Assembly: GCF_014652815.1 (NCBI RefSeq)
Contig: NZ_BMZN01000001.1
Coordinates: 790,888-854,887, forward strand
Length of the DNA stretch: 64,000 nucleotides
Reading direction: 5' to 3'
DNA from: Alcaligenes pakistanensis
GTDB lineage: Bacteria; Pseudomonadota; Gammaproteobacteria; Burkholderiales; Burkholderiaceae_B
In this document: positions 1 through 9,584 of the stretch, piece by piece
Layout: every line of letters starts with the position of its first letter
Numbering within the stretch: the first letter of the stretch is position 1
Made by a program: the position numbers and the translations under genes
Notes under the pieces: generated by a model
What the model saw: the letters and a program-made list of their open reading frames with translations, nothing else
What the model was told of the DNA's origin: nothing
The model's database searches: none

Positions 1-463
1 GCAGGAAAATGGTATCCACGCCCTGCTCGGTCAGCATGCGGGTAAAGTCTTCAGACTCTTCAGGTGGATAATCCACCGTCAGCACGCCGTCCACCCCAGC
101 CTTGCCCGCCATCACGGCGAACTCGGCCTGACCGATACGTTCGATCGGATTGGCGTAGCCCATCAGTACCACCGGTGTTTCTTCGTCGATCAGACGAAAC
201 TGCTGCACAATCTCCAGCACTTTACGCAAACCCACACCACGGCTAATGGCACGTTCAGCAGCTTGCTGAATCACAGGACCATCCGCAGTAGGATCAGAAA
301 ACGGCACCCCTAATTCAATGACATCCGCCCCGGCCTGACGCAAAGCATGCATCAGGGCTACGGTCGCAGGCACCGAAGGATCGCCAGCCGTAATATAAGG
401 CACCAGGGCGCAGCGCCCGTTCAAACCTTCAAACGTCTTTTTCAGACGCACATTACTCGACAT
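1..463 (-). CDS. trpA: Tryptophan synthase alpha chain (partial, C-terminus off the left edge)
   Basis: Cleaves indole-3-glycerol phosphate to indole and glyceraldehyde 3-phosphate in the cytoplasmic TrpA2B2 complex. About 154 N-terminal codons are visible, beginning [14 protein letters not shown]. The TIM-barrel motif [17 protein letters not shown] carries the two expected acid catalysts (about E50 and D61). Start ATG at 463 follows a GGGAA Shine-Dalgarno-like sequence. It begins 16 bases after the trpB stop on the same strand, the usual trpBA coupling. The reading frame is still open at base 1, so the last ~110 residues are missing. Confidence 0.95.
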   Translation of the reverse strand, partial: MSSNVRLKKTFEGLNGRCALVPYITAGDPSVPATVALMHALRQAGADVIELGVPFSDPTADGPVIQQAAERAISRGVGLRKVLEIVQQFRLIDEETPVVLMGYANPIERIGQAEFAVMAGKAGVDGVLTVDYPPEESEDFTRMLTEQGVDTIFL

Positions 464-479
464 ATCAGTTCCCGATTGC

Positions 480-1679
480 TTACAGAGTCAAGCCGCCGTA
501 TTCGGCGACCGTGTGCATGTCTTTGTCGCCACGACCGGACAAGCTGACCAGGATGATTTTATCCTTGGGCAAAGTCGGGGCGATACGAGCGGCATGAGCC
601 AGTGCGTGCGAAGACTCCAGCGCCGGCATAATGCCTTCGATACGGCAGCAATCATGAAAAGCCTTCAAGGCGTCCTCATCGGTGCAGGTGGCATATTGCG
701 CACGGCCACAGTCTTTCAGCCAAGCGTGCTCAGGGCCTACGCCGGGGTAATCCAGACCTGCAGACACCGAGTGCGTAGGCATGACATTGCCATCATCGTC
801 CTGCAGCACATACGTGCGATTACCGTGCAGCACGCCAACCATGCCCTTGTTCAGAGAGGCCGAGTGCGCCAGCGTATCCAGACCACGTCCAGCCGCTTCC
901 ACACCGATCAGCTCTACGTCTTTGTGCTCGATGTAGGGGTAGAAAATGCCCATGGCATTGGAACCACCGCCCACTGATGCCAGCACGTAATCCGGCTGAC
1001 GGCCTGCGTCCTGAGGCATCTGCTCTACGCACTCATCACCGATCACACACTGGAAATCGCGAACCATCATCGGGTAAGGATGAGGGCCAGCAACCGTACC
1101 AATAATGTAGAAGGTATTGCTGATATTGGTGACCCAATCGCGCATGGCTTCGTTCAACGCATCTTTCAGGGTGCGCGAACCGGATTCCACGGGCACAACT
1201 GTCGCGCCCAGCAGCTTCATGCGATACACGTTAGAGGCCTGACGACGTACGTCCTCGCTGCCCATATAGACTACGCACTCCAGGCCATAACGGGCGGCGA
1301 CGGTTGCCGTTGCCACGCCGTGCTGGCCTGCACCAGTTTCAGCAATAATGCGCGGCTTGCCCATACGGCGAGCCAGCAGAATCTGACCAATACAGTTGTT
1401 GATCTTGTGCGCACCTGTGTGATTAAGGTCTTCGCGCTTGAACCAGATTTGAGCTCCACCTAGTTGCTCCGACCATCGACGAGCATGGTACACAGGGCTG
1501 GGACGACCGACAAAATGCTTGAGTTCGTAATGGAACTCGCGCAAGAACTCAGGATCGTTCCGATAGTGTTCGTAGGCTGCTTTTAACTCGTCCAGGGCGT
1601 GGACCAGCGTTTCAGCGACAAACGAACCACCAAACTGACCAAAATGTCCATCCGGGTCGGGCAAGGTATAGGTTTTCAA
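480..1679 (-). CDS. trpB: Tryptophan synthase beta chain
   Basis: Condenses indole with L-serine to tryptophan using pyridoxal phosphate; partner of TrpA. The 399 aa length is normal for the family. The PLP-lysine motif [13 protein letters not shown] is present (K92), as are the phosphate-binding glycine loop [10 protein letters not shown] and the C-terminal LSGRGDKD. trpA follows closely downstream, but trpF, which precedes trpB in many betaproteobacteria, is absent; relA lies upstream instead. A GC-rich hairpin separates relA and trpB. Confidence 0.97.
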   Translation of the reverse strand: MKTYTLPDPDGHFGQFGGSFVAETLVHALDELKAAYEHYRNDPEFLREFHYELKHFVGRPSPVYHARRWSEQLGGAQIWFKREDLNHTGAHKINNCIGQILLARRMGKPRIIAETGAGQHGVATATVAARYGLECVVYMGSEDVRRQASNVYRMKLLGATVVPVESGSRTLKDALNEAMRDWVTNISNTFYIIGTVAGPHPYPMMVRDFQCVIGDECVEQMPQDAGRQPDYVLASVGGGSNAMGIFYPYIEHKDVELIGVEAAGRGLDTLAHSASLNKGMVGVLHGNRTYVLQDDDGNVMPTHSVSAGLDYPGVGPEHAWLKDCGRAQYATCTDEDALKAFHDCCRIEGIMPALESSHALAHAARIAPTLPKDKIILVSLSGRGDKDMHTVAEYGGLTL

Positions 1680-1708
1680 GGCTCGCTCTCTTGATTGACA
1701 AGAACAAT

Positions 1709-1727
1709 CGCGGGCACAACGCCCGCG
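1709..1727 (-). terminator. GC-rich hairpin between relA and trpB
   Basis: A 7-bp perfect stem CGCGGGC/GCCCGCG with a 5-nt loop lies downstream of the relA stop and 30 bases before trpB. On the minus strand it is followed by ATTGTTCTT rather than a solid U-run, so it may be a weak terminator, an attenuator or only an mRNA-stabilising hairpin. Confidence 0.4.
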
Positions 1728-1754
1728 AGGTTTAGGTTTACTGATTTTAGCAGT

Positions 1755-4049
1755 TCAGGACGCGTAACGGCGGGCACTGACGCCGGATAACTCGTTCAAG
1801 GCCGCCAAAGCCTTTTGAATTTGCTCGCCATCACGCACTTCAATCGTAAATATCATGCGTGTCAGCGAACGTCGGCTCAAGGTATTGATACCGGTCACGT
1901 TCAAACGCAGGCGGGCAAACACTTCCGACAGGTCTCGCAGAAGGTTGGGATGCTCTTGCGCTTCAATCGCCAGATCTACCGGATATTGAGTATCGCCCGT
2001 ATCGCCCCAATCCACGCTAATAGCCCTTTCAGGCTGACGTTCGGCCAGCTCGTGGTAGGACTTGCAATCGGCCCGGTGGATCGACACTCCTCGGCCACGC
2101 GTTACAAAACCCGCAATCAGGTCTGGCGGTGCGGGACGGCAGCAACGGGCCAATTGCGTCATCAGCGAATCCACGCCCACAACCAGCACGCCACTTTTTC
2201 CAGTTTTGGAAACGCTCTCCCTGGCCGCATCAAAGACGCGCTGGATGGGTTCCTCTTCCTGGGTATCCTCCCGGAACAAGGCATCCACCTGACGCAGACT
2301 GAACTCGTCTTTGGCAACGGCGATATACAAGTCATCCGCCTTGGCAAAGCCCAGCTGCTGTGCCATCTGCTCCAGATTGACCGCTGTGCGACCCAGCCTT
2401 TGCAGCTCTTTTTCGACCATGGTCTGGCCTTGGGAGATGCGTTGCTGCAATTCGATGGCATTGAACCAGGCCCGCACTTTAGAGCGTGAACGCGGGCTAG
2501 CAAGAAAACCCAGCTGTGTGTTGAGCCAGTCTCGCGATGGGCCGCCAGACTTGGCCGCCACGATCTCTACCGTCTGCCCCGTCAACAAGCGGGTGGACAA
2601 GGGCACCATGTGCCCATCCACCCGCGCGCCTCGGCAACGGTGTCCCAAGTCGGTATGCAGGTAATAGGCGAAATCCACCGGCGTCGCCCCCACAGGCAGC
2701 TCGATCACCCGAGCTTGTGGGGTCAATACGTAAATGTGCTCGTCATCCTGCGCCTTCAAAGGACGAGACGGTACTGGTTTTTTACTTGAGCTTGCTTCAA
2801 GGACCGGCTCCACGGCCGCATCCTTGCTGCTTTCCGGCTGCGGGCCAGGATCAGGCGCATTGGATGTCGAGGCCTCACGATCCCAGGCCAGCAACTGGCG
2901 CATCCAGGCGATTTTCCTATCGTCCTCGCCATCCGCGGTTTGCTGGCCACCCTGGGCCCCGGCTTCCTTATATCGCCAGTGTGCCGCCATCCCGTATTCT
3001 GCAAACTGGTGCATATCACGGGTACGGATCTGAATTTCATAACAACGCCCTTGCGCATCCGCGATCACGGTATGCAAGGAGCGGTAGCCGTTGGGCTTGG
3101 GCCGGGAGATATAGTCATCAAATTCCTCGGGCACCGGCGTCCACAAGGAATGCACCACGGCCAGCGTGTGATAGCAGCTTCGCTCGTCATCGACAATGAC
3201 GCGCAAGGCTCGCAGATCAAACAGCTGCTCAAAATCCAGGTGCTTGTTCCGCATCTTGTTCCAGATGCTGAAGATATGCTTGGGCCGGCCCGAGACCTCG
3301 GCCACAATATTTTCTCGCTTCAACGCCGCCAAGAGCTGGTCGCGCACCTGACTGATCAAGGTTTCACGTTCAACCCGCTTATCTTCCAACTGGCTGGCGA
3401 TATTTTTGTAAACCTCGGGATTCAGAAAGCGAAATGCCAGATCTTCCATTTCCCATTTGACCTGCCAAATACCCAGCCGGTTAGCCAGCGGCGTATACAG
3501 TTCCAGCGTTTCCCGCGCAAACTCCACTGGGCACACGGTCTTGGACTGTCTGTACCAGCGCAGGGACTGCAAACGCGAAGCCAGTCGCATCATCACAATA
3601 CGCAAATCTGCGGCCATCGCCAGCAGCATCTTGCGCTTCATTTCTTTTTGATCGCCCCCGCCTGTTTGATCTTTAGCCTGCCCCGTAATGGAGCCCAAGC
3701 GATACAAGGCCCGCGAGCCGCGCACTAGCGTCATGACCTCGGTTCCAAAGGCTTTCTGAACCGGGTCCTGCTTGACCTCCGGACCGGGTGCAGGGGTCAC
3801 AGCCAATAAAGCGCTGGCACGGGTTTGAGCGTCCACCCCCAAGCCAGCCAGAATGACCGCTACCTGAGCGCAATGACTGTCCAAGGGTTCGCCGGTACTC
3901 CCGGTCAAATCAAGCAAAATGGGGCCTGCCCAATCGGCAGCGGCCTGCAAGAGCGTACGCCCTGCTTCATCCAGTCCGTGGCTGGCTTGCGCAAACCATA
4001 GAGGATTGAAGGCCGACTCGGCCATAGGGGGAGAAGCGGTGTGATTCAT
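1755..4049 (-). CDS. relA: GTP pyrophosphokinase (RelA, monofunctional (p)ppGpp synthetase)
   Basis: Ribosome-associated stringent-response enzyme making (p)ppGpp from GTP/GDP and ATP. In this 764 aa protein the N-terminal hydrolase-like domain lacks a recognisable HD metal motif. The synthetase domain (~200-375) carries EEFDD, the ExDD form known from monofunctional RelA rather than the RxKD of SpoT-type enzymes. A TGS domain (~440-510) and a C-terminal ACT domain follow. Between synthetase and TGS sits a Ser/Pro/Ala-rich linker of about 50 residues (~390-440). The start at 4049 is 83 bases from a divergent flavodoxin gene. Confidence 0.95.
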   Translation of the reverse strand: MNHTASPPMAESAFNPLWFAQASHGLDEAGRTLLQAAADWAGPILLDLTGSTGEPLDSHCAQVAVILAGLGVDAQTRASALLAVTPAPGPEVKQDPVQKAFGTEVMTLVRGSRALYRLGSITGQAKDQTGGGDQKEMKRKMLLAMAADLRIVMMRLASRLQSLRWYRQSKTVCPVEFARETLELYTPLANRLGIWQVKWEMEDLAFRFLNPEVYKNIASQLEDKRVERETLISQVRDQLLAALKRENIVAEVSGRPKHIFSIWNKMRNKHLDFEQLFDLRALRVIVDDERSCYHTLAVVHSLWTPVPEEFDDYISRPKPNGYRSLHTVIADAQGRCYEIQIRTRDMHQFAEYGMAAHWRYKEAGAQGGQQTADGEDDRKIAWMRQLLAWDREASTSNAPDPGPQPESSKDAAVEPVLEASSSKKPVPSRPLKAQDDEHIYVLTPQARVIELPVGATPVDFAYYLHTDLGHRCRGARVDGHMVPLSTRLLTGQTVEIVAAKSGGPSRDWLNTQLGFLASPRSRSKVRAWFNAIELQQRISQGQTMVEKELQRLGRTAVNLEQMAQQLGFAKADDLYIAVAKDEFSLRQVDALFREDTQEEEPIQRVFDAARESVSKTGKSGVLVVGVDSLMTQLARCCRPAPPDLIAGFVTRGRGVSIHRADCKSYHELAERQPERAISVDWGDTGDTQYPVDLAIEAQEHPNLLRDLSEVFARLRLNVTGINTLSRRSLTRMIFTIEVRDGEQIQKALAALNELSGVSARRYAS

Positions 4050-4132
4050 GTGGTTTACGTCGATGTGGCCACTCAGCGCGGAAGTGGCTCTCTATACTGT
4101 AGACGCTAGTCTATCACCGTGAGTAAGAGCTT

Positions 4133-4651
4133 ATGAGTCTGAACACATACCGCCAGCTTCTGATCGTTTGGCACTCCCGTACTGGTGCAGCCAGACAATT
4201 GGCCGAGCAGGCCGAAGAAGAAGCACTAGAGGTGCTCAAGGAACTGGGCGAGACAGACCAGGTCTCTATCAAACGCTTGCATTGTGATCAGGTGCAAGTA
4301 CAGGATTTGCTCGATTCCCAGGCCTACTTATTCTGCGCCCCCGAAAATCTGGGCAGTTTAAGTGGGGCCATGAAGGAGTGTCTGGATCGGCTTTACTACG
4401 AGGTGTTGGATCGGCTGAATGGTCGCCCCTATGCCGGGTTAATCAGCGCAGGCAGCGATGGGCAAGGTGCCCTGCGACAACTGGAGCGGATTTGTACCGG
4501 CTGGCGGCTGGAACTGGCCGCCCCTACTCGTATATTTAATTTCGACGCCCAGACGCCTGAGGCCATTCAGGCTCCCAAGACTTTGAGTGAAGAGCAAATT
4601 ACCCAGGCCCGGGAAGCCGGTGGGTATTTGGCTGCCTTGCTGTGTCTATAA
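4133..4651 (+). CDS. Flavodoxin/NADPH-dependent FMN reductase-fold protein
   Basis: A 172 aa cytosolic protein with an N-terminal flavodoxin phosphate-binding loop (LIVWHSRTGAARQLAEQA) and a second FMN-contact segment FCAPENLGSLSGAMKECLDR. The fold suggests FMN binding and an electron-transfer or reductase role, but the partner and substrate cannot be told from sequence. It is a single gene, transcribed divergently from relA (83-bp spacer containing a TATACT -10-like hexamer) and followed immediately by a strong hairpin. Confidence 0.75.
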   Translation: MSLNTYRQLLIVWHSRTGAARQLAEQAEEEALEVLKELGETDQVSIKRLHCDQVQVQDLLDSQAYLFCAPENLGSLSGAMKECLDRLYYEVLDRLNGRPYAGLISAGSDGQGALRQLERICTGWRLELAAPTRIFNFDAQTPEAIQAPKTLSEEQITQAREAGGYLAALLCL

Positions 4652-4684
4652 AAAAAGCCCTTTGCATTAAGCAAAGAGCTTTGA
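4652..4684 (+). terminator. Rho-independent terminator after the flavodoxin-like gene
   Basis: Stem AAAGCCCTTTGC / GCAAAGAGCTTT (one C-A mismatch, loop ATTA) starts right after the stop codon. A-rich on the left and T-containing on the right, it could act in both directions between this gene and convergent pncB. Confidence 0.75.
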
Positions 4685-4834
4685 TTCAAACTGTTAGCTC
4701 TATGACTTTATCGCTTTAAAACGATGCCGTCCGCCTGAAATCACGGGCATCACTGACTACGATGCCTTTACCTCCCCCACCCAACTACCATTTGCCTCAA
4801 CCAGCAAGGCAATCGAGAAAGGGGAACCCAATAT

Positions 4835-6010
4835 CTACGCTGGCGGTAACTGGAAAACCTGCCGCAAATACGCCAGATACGCCGGATCATCACACATGGT
4901 CTTTTCCGGGGCATCCGACACTTTGGCCACAGGCTGACCATTACAGCGCACCATTTTCATGACGATCTGCAAAGGCTCATGGCCCAGATCATTGGTCAGA
5001 TTGGTGCCAATTCCAAAGGACACTTTGCAACGACCAGCAAAGCGTAAAGCCAGTTCAATCGCTTTAGGAATCGTCAGGCCGTCGGAGAACACCAAAGTTT
5101 TGGTGCGCGGGTCGGTACGGTTGGCCTGATAGTGAGCCAGCAAACGCTCACCCCAGATGAAAGGATCACCGGAATCGTGACGCGCGCCGTCAAACAGCTT
5201 GCAGAAGTACATATCGAAATCGCGCAGGAAGGCATCCATGCCATAGACATCCGACAAGGCAATACCCAAGTCACCGCGGTATTCTTTGGCCCAGACCTCC
5301 AGAGCGAAAATCTGCGAATCCCGTAAACGGGGACCCAGCGCCTGACACGCCTGCAGATACTCATGGCCCATGGTGCCCAACGGCGTTACCCCATATTTCA
5401 TGGCCAGCCAGACATTGCTGGTGCCTGCAAAATGCGGCTTCATCTGATCGATCATGGTGGTGACCACTTCTTCGTGCCACTGCTTGGAAAAACGGCGGCG
5501 CGTGCCGTAATCAGCTACCCGAAAATCGCTCAAGGCCGGGTCATCCACCACCAGCCGCATTTTGGACTGCAGGCGCTCGCGCCCTTCTGTCCACGGTGGT
5601 TGCGGACGTTCGTTACGGAAGTAGACCTCGTTCACAATGGCCAGCACGGGAATCTCGAACAAGATCGTATGCAGCCAGGGGCCCTGTACCAAAATCTCGA
5701 TTTCGCCAGGCTTATCGCCCGCCTGCACTTGAATGCAGCGCTCGGGCAAATGGAACAGCCCCAGGAAATCGACGAAGTCACTTTTGATAAAGCGTAGACT
5801 ACGCAAATAATCCAGTTCTTCGTCTGAAAAACGCAACTGGCACAAGGCATGGATTTCTGCCCGAATTTCGTCCAGATACTGGCTCAAATTGATGTTGGCA
5901 GTACGGCATTTATAGCGATACTCCACATGCGCGGCGGGGAAATGATGCAAAACAACCTGCATCATGGAAAACTTGTACAGATCCGTATCAAGCAAAGAGG
6001 TGATGATCAT
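4835..6010 (-). CDS. pncB: Nicotinate phosphoribosyltransferase
   Basis: First step of NAD salvage from nicotinate: PRPP + nicotinate (+ATP) gives nicotinate mononucleotide. At 391 aa it matches the E. coli-type enzyme length. Family landmarks are [10 protein letters not shown] at the N-terminus, the segment [10 protein letters not shown] containing the phosphorylatable histidine, [13 protein letters not shown], and [11 protein letters not shown], the phosphate-binding loop. It is monocistronic, convergent with the flavodoxin-like gene and divergent from fdxA across a 240-bp spacer. That spacer holds an imperfect inverted repeat AAATCG(7)CGATTT at 6128-6146 which could be an operator for either gene. 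Confidence 0.96.
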   Translation of the reverse strand: MIITSLLDTDLYKFSMMQVVLHHFPAAHVEYRYKCRTANINLSQYLDEIRAEIHALCQLRFSDEELDYLRSLRFIKSDFVDFLGLFHLPERCIQVQAGDKPGEIEILVQGPWLHTILFEIPVLAIVNEVYFRNERPQPPWTEGRERLQSKMRLVVDDPALSDFRVADYGTRRRFSKQWHEEVVTTMIDQMKPHFAGTSNVWLAMKYGVTPLGTMGHEYLQACQALGPRLRDSQIFALEVWAKEYRGDLGIALSDVYGMDAFLRDFDMYFCKLFDGARHDSGDPFIWGERLLAHYQANRTDPRTKTLVFSDGLTIPKAIELALRFAGRCKVSFGIGTNLTNDLGHEPLQIVMKMVRCNGQPVAKVSDAPEKTMCDDPAYLAYLRQVFQLPPA

Positions 6011-6250
6011 CGCAAACCTACCGATTTTGATTGCGCAACCATAGCACGCGCGTCAGTTCTTGCGAACCGCTATCTAGCAAGAGAGCTATTGCGCCATCTC
6101 AATAAGCAAGAAGCTGAATATTCGTTAAAATCGTAAGATTCGATTTAAATCCCATTTTTATCGTTCAGGCCCTGTGCGTTGTCGCGCACCCGCCCACGGC
6201 CCTTTTGCCGTGGCTAAACGCCTTAGCGATACCGCAGGAGTGTTACTGAA

Positions 6251-6574
6251 ATGACCCACGTCGTCACCGAAAACTGTATCAAGTGCAAATTCACCGATTG
6301 TGTGGATGTGTGCCCCGTTGACTGTTTTCGTGAAGGCCCGAACTTTCTGGTGATTGACCCGGACGAATGCATCGATTGCGCCGTCTGTATTCCCGAATGC
6401 CCGGCCAATGCCATTTTTGCCGAAGAAGACGTCCCGCAGGATCAAGTCCCCTTCATCGAGCTGAACGCAGAACTGACCCCTATCTTTGGCAGCATCAACC
6501 GCTCCAAAAAACCGCTGGAAGATGCCGACGACTGGAACGGTGTGGAGAACAAACTACAGTACCTGGAGCGCTAA
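6251..6574 (+). CDS. fdxA: Ferredoxin FdxA, 7Fe-8S type
   Basis: Small soluble electron carrier of 107 aa. The first cluster motif [18 protein letters not shown] and the second [12 protein letters not shown] match the [3Fe-4S][4Fe-4S] FdxA family, which also has the long acidic C-terminal extension seen here. The gene stands alone, 213 bases before phaZ. Its redox partner cannot be inferred from context. Confidence 0.93.
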   Translation: MTHVVTENCIKCKFTDCVDVCPVDCFREGPNFLVIDPDECIDCAVCIPECPANAIFAEEDVPQDQVPFIELNAELTPIFGSINRSKKPLEDADDWNGVENKLQYLER

Positions 6575-6663
6575 ACACGTAGCCCGCCCTGTGCAAGCCT
6601 TGCCGGGTGGCTGCAATCTTATTCAGCCACTCTTGCGCCCAATCTCGCCTTTTGATAAAAAAA

Positions 6664-6682
6664 CTTGCCGCACTGCAGCAAG
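6664..6682. promoter_or_regulatory. Inverted repeat upstream of phaZ (candidate operator)
   Basis: CTTGC-N9-GCAAG with an internal CTGCAG, 106 bases before phaZ. TGC-rich palindromes are bound by PhaR-type repressors at PHA genes in other proteobacteria; the link here is inference only. Confidence 0.3.
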
Positions 6683-6787
6683 GGAAAATCCCAAGTCCAG
6701 AGAAACTGCAAACGTCGTATTGTTTCCCACAGGAAATAAGCATATGCATTTCTCTGTATCAAATTAGGCAACACCAAGGCGCACACT

Positions 6788-8011
6788 ATGCTTTACGATC
6801 TGCACGAACTTCAGCGGTCCTTTCTGGCTCCGCTGGCGGCCTTTACCGGCACCAGCTCTCAATGGTTCTCCAACCCCTACAGTCCACTGGCCTATACCCC
6901 CCTGTCGCGCCAACTGGCGGCGGCCTCTGAACTGGTCCACCGTATCGGCAAAGAGTACGAAAAGCCGGCTTGGGGCCTGAACGAAACCCAGATTGACGGG
7001 CAAACCGTGCCCGTGCGCGAGACCGTGCATCTGAGCAAACCCTTCTGCAGGCTGATCCACTTTGAGCGAGATCACCCCAAAGCAGATCAGGACCCCATCA
7101 TCTTGCTGGTCGCCCCCTTATCCGGACACCACGCGACTTTGTTGCGCGAAACTGTCCGCACCTTGCTGCCCGATCACTCCGTGTACGTGACGGACTGGAT
7201 TGATGCTCGCATGGTGCCCCGCTCCGCAGGCCCCTTCCATCTGGATGATTACGTACTGTATGTGCAGGAATTCATCCAGACCCTGGGCTCGAATGTCCAT
7301 GTGATGTCGGTCTGTCAGCCCACCGTGCCGGTTTTGGCAGCGGTCTCGCTGATGGCGACTCGCCGCTCACCTGTCATGCCGCGCAGCATGATCATGATGG
7401 GTGGCCCTATCGATACCCGTCAGTCTCCTACCGAAGTCAACCGTTTGGCCACCACCAAGTCCTATTCCTGGTTTGAAAACAATCTGATTCACCGCGTGCC
7501 TACCAAGTACCCTGGTGCCCACCGTCGCGTGTATCCCGGCTTTTTGCAGCACGCCGGTTTTGTAGCCATGAATCCGGACCGCCATGTCAGCTCGCACTAC
7601 GATTTTTATCAGCACTTGATCAAGGGTGATGACGACGACGCGCAGGCACATCGTCGTTTCTACGATGAATACAATGCCGTGCTGGATATGCCGGCCGAGT
7701 TCTATCTGGACACTATCCGCATTGTGTTCCAGGAGCATCGCCTGCCTAAAGGTCAGTGGCATGTCCATGGCGAACAGGTCCGCCCCCAAGATATTGATGG
7801 GGTAGCCTTGTTCACGATTGAAGGCGAGCTGGACGATATTTCTGGTCAAGGTCAGACGCATTCGGCTCAAGGACTGTGTGCAAAAATCGCGCCTGAACTG
7901 AAGCAGGAATTCACCGCGCCCAACTGTGGTCATTACGGGATTTTCTCCGGAAGCCGTTGGCGCACCCTGATCTGTCCTAAAATCAAAGACTTCATCCGTC
8001 AGCACAACTGA
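6788..8011 (+). CDS. phaZ: Intracellular polyhydroxyalkanoate (PHB) depolymerase
   Basis: Degrades intracellular PHB storage granules. The 407 aa protein resembles Ralstonia-type PhaZ1: N-terminus MLYDLHELQRSFLAPL, no signal peptide, and a catalytic cysteine in place of the lipase-box serine (MSVCQPTVPV, C176). A plausible Asp (EGELDD, ~349) and His (CGHYG, H382) complete the triad. The ATG at 6788 is preceded by AAGG about 10 bases upstream. The gene ends in a perfect terminator hairpin. Its presence implies that the organism makes PHB, although no PHA synthase lies in the window. Confidence 0.93.
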   Translation: MLYDLHELQRSFLAPLAAFTGTSSQWFSNPYSPLAYTPLSRQLAAASELVHRIGKEYEKPAWGLNETQIDGQTVPVRETVHLSKPFCRLIHFERDHPKADQDPIILLVAPLSGHHATLLRETVRTLLPDHSVYVTDWIDARMVPRSAGPFHLDDYVLYVQEFIQTLGSNVHVMSVCQPTVPVLAAVSLMATRRSPVMPRSMIMMGGPIDTRQSPTEVNRLATTKSYSWFENNLIHRVPTKYPGAHRRVYPGFLQHAGFVAMNPDRHVSSHYDFYQHLIKGDDDDAQAHRRFYDEYNAVLDMPAEFYLDTIRIVFQEHRLPKGQWHVHGEQVRPQDIDGVALFTIEGELDDISGQGQTHSAQGLCAKIAPELKQEFTAPNCGHYGIFSGSRWRTLICPKIKDFIRQHN

Positions 8012-8031
8012 TTTTGGCTTTCGCCGCTTCT

Positions 8032-8057
8032 GACGGGGCCAAATGGCCCCGTCTTTG
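8032..8057 (+). terminator. Terminator after phaZ, abutting the next start codon
   Basis: Perfect 9-bp stem GACGGGGCC / GGCCCCGTC, loop AAAT, followed by TTTGT. The stem base ends only 9 bases before the ATG of the RnfB-like gene. Confidence 0.85.
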
Positions 8058-8062
8058 TATTC

Positions 8063-8704
8063 ATGTCCGACACCTTAATACGGCGCATTGACGCCCTGCT
8101 CCCTCAAACCCAGTGCACGCGCTGTGGTTATGACGCCTGTTTACCCTATGCACAAGCTATCGCTCTTGAAGGCGAGGCGATCAACCGCTGCCCGCCCGGC
8201 GGGCAGGAAGGCGTCCAGGCTTTGGCCGAACTGCTGGAGCGCGACCCCCTACCCCTGGACCCCGCCTGTGGTGAATTCACCGGTCCCAGCCGTGCGGTGA
8301 TTATTGAAGAGCACTGTATAGGCTGCACCCTGTGTATTCAGGCCTGTCCGGTCGATGCCATTGTTGGCGCCAACAAGCTGATGCACACCGTGCTGGCCGA
8401 CCGTTGCACAGGCTGTGAGCTCTGTGTGCCGCCTTGTCCGGTGGATTGCATCAGTCTGGTGCCTACCGACGACTGGAATAGCGCGCAAGCCGAGCAGGCT
8501 CGTCAGGACACCGAACAGCGCCGTGACCGCCTGCTAGGCCGACACAAAGAAAGCTCGGATCTGGCCGCTCGTACCCTGGCCAATAAACCCGTCCTGGCCA
8601 CCAATGCCGATCAGGCCGATAAACGTGAGGCTTCGATTGCCTCTGCCCTGGCCCGCGCTCGTGCCCGACGCGCCAGCAAGACCGCAAGCGGAACCACACC
8701 ATGA
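8063..8704 (+). CDS. rsxB: RnfB/RsxB-like ferredoxin
   Basis: A 213 aa iron-sulfur protein. The N-terminal Fe-S domain ([17 protein letters not shown], later CPPGG) is that of RnfB, and two 4Fe-4S ferredoxin motifs follow ([15 protein letters not shown] and [15 protein letters not shown]). The usual membrane helix of RnfB is missing, and the C-terminus is a long Ala/Arg-rich tail. No other rnf genes are nearby, which fits the stand-alone betaproteobacterial form. The last four bases overlap nth (ATGA), so the two are probably co-translated; Nth itself carries a 4Fe-4S cluster. No Shine-Dalgarno is visible before its ATG. Confidence 0.9.
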   Translation: MSDTLIRRIDALLPQTQCTRCGYDACLPYAQAIALEGEAINRCPPGGQEGVQALAELLERDPLPLDPACGEFTGPSRAVIIEEHCIGCTLCIQACPVDAIVGANKLMHTVLADRCTGCELCVPPCPVDCISLVPTDDWNSAQAEQARQDTEQRRDRLLGRHKESSDLAARTLANKPVLATNADQADKREASIASALARARARRASKTASGTTP

Positions 8705-9339
8705 ACGCTGCCAAGCGCTACGAAATTTTCAGCCGTTTCCAAGCGGCCAACCCCAAACCGACCACCGAACTCGAATACGCCGATACCTTTCAATTGCTGA
8801 TTGCAGTGATTCTGTCGGCGCAAGCCACAGACCGGTCCGTGAACCTGGCCACCGCCCGTTTCTTCCCGGAGCAGGGCACGCCCGAAGGCATTCTGGCCAT
8901 GGGTGAAGAAGGTCTGCGCGAAGCGATCAAGACAATTGGTCTCTATAAAACTAAAGCCGCCAATGTCATCAAGACCTGTCGAATCTTGCTGGAGCAGCAT
9001 CAAGGCCAGGTCCCCTGTGACCGCGCCGCTTTGGAAGCCCTTCCAGGCGTAGGTCGCAAAACAGCGAATGTGGTGTTGAACACCGCCTTTGGCCTGCCCA
9101 CTATTGCTGTGGACACGCATATTTTTCGTGTCTCCAACCGTACCGGAATTGCACCGGGCAAAAACGTGGTCGAAGTAGAAAAAAAACTGGAACGGGTAAT
9201 TCCCAAACCCTTTTTGCTGGACGCGCACCACTGGTTGATCTTGCATGGCCGCTATATCTGTGTGGCCCGTAAACCCAAGTGCCCGCAATGCGGTATCTCG
9301 GATTTGTGTGACTTCAAACCCAAAACCGTTAACACTTAA
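8701..9339 (+). CDS. nth: Endonuclease III (DNA glycosylase/AP lyase)
   Basis: Base-excision repair of oxidised pyrimidines. The 212 aa length is typical. The helix-hairpin-helix [14 protein letters not shown] with catalytic Lys is followed by [11 protein letters not shown] containing the catalytic Asp, and the C-terminal cluster-binding pattern C-x6-C-x2-C-x5-C ([17 protein letters not shown]) is intact. ATGA overlap with the upstream ferredoxin gene gives a two-gene operon. Confidence 0.97.
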   Translation: MNAAKRYEIFSRFQAANPKPTTELEYADTFQLLIAVILSAQATDRSVNLATARFFPEQGTPEGILAMGEEGLREAIKTIGLYKTKAANVIKTCRILLEQHQGQVPCDRAALEALPGVGRKTANVVLNTAFGLPTIAVDTHIFRVSNRTGIAPGKNVVEVEKKLERVIPKPFLLDAHHWLILHGRYICVARKPKCPQCGISDLCDFKPKTVNT

Positions 9340-9584
9340 GTAACACATAACCGGTTTAACAACATTTGTTTACTAAACAGCGTATTAAACCAGACCATCC
9401 TATGACAAACCCGCATAGTTTTGCTTCATCGGCGCTTCCATACTGAAACGCATGAAGGACTCTGCCTAGAGTTTGCTGGCGATGGGTGTCAACGCAATCC
9501 AGGACGAAAGATACGTAGTGACATTCTTCGTCAAACCACCACGCTCCAGGCCCATATTGAAGACTCACGACAAGGAGCGTTCTC

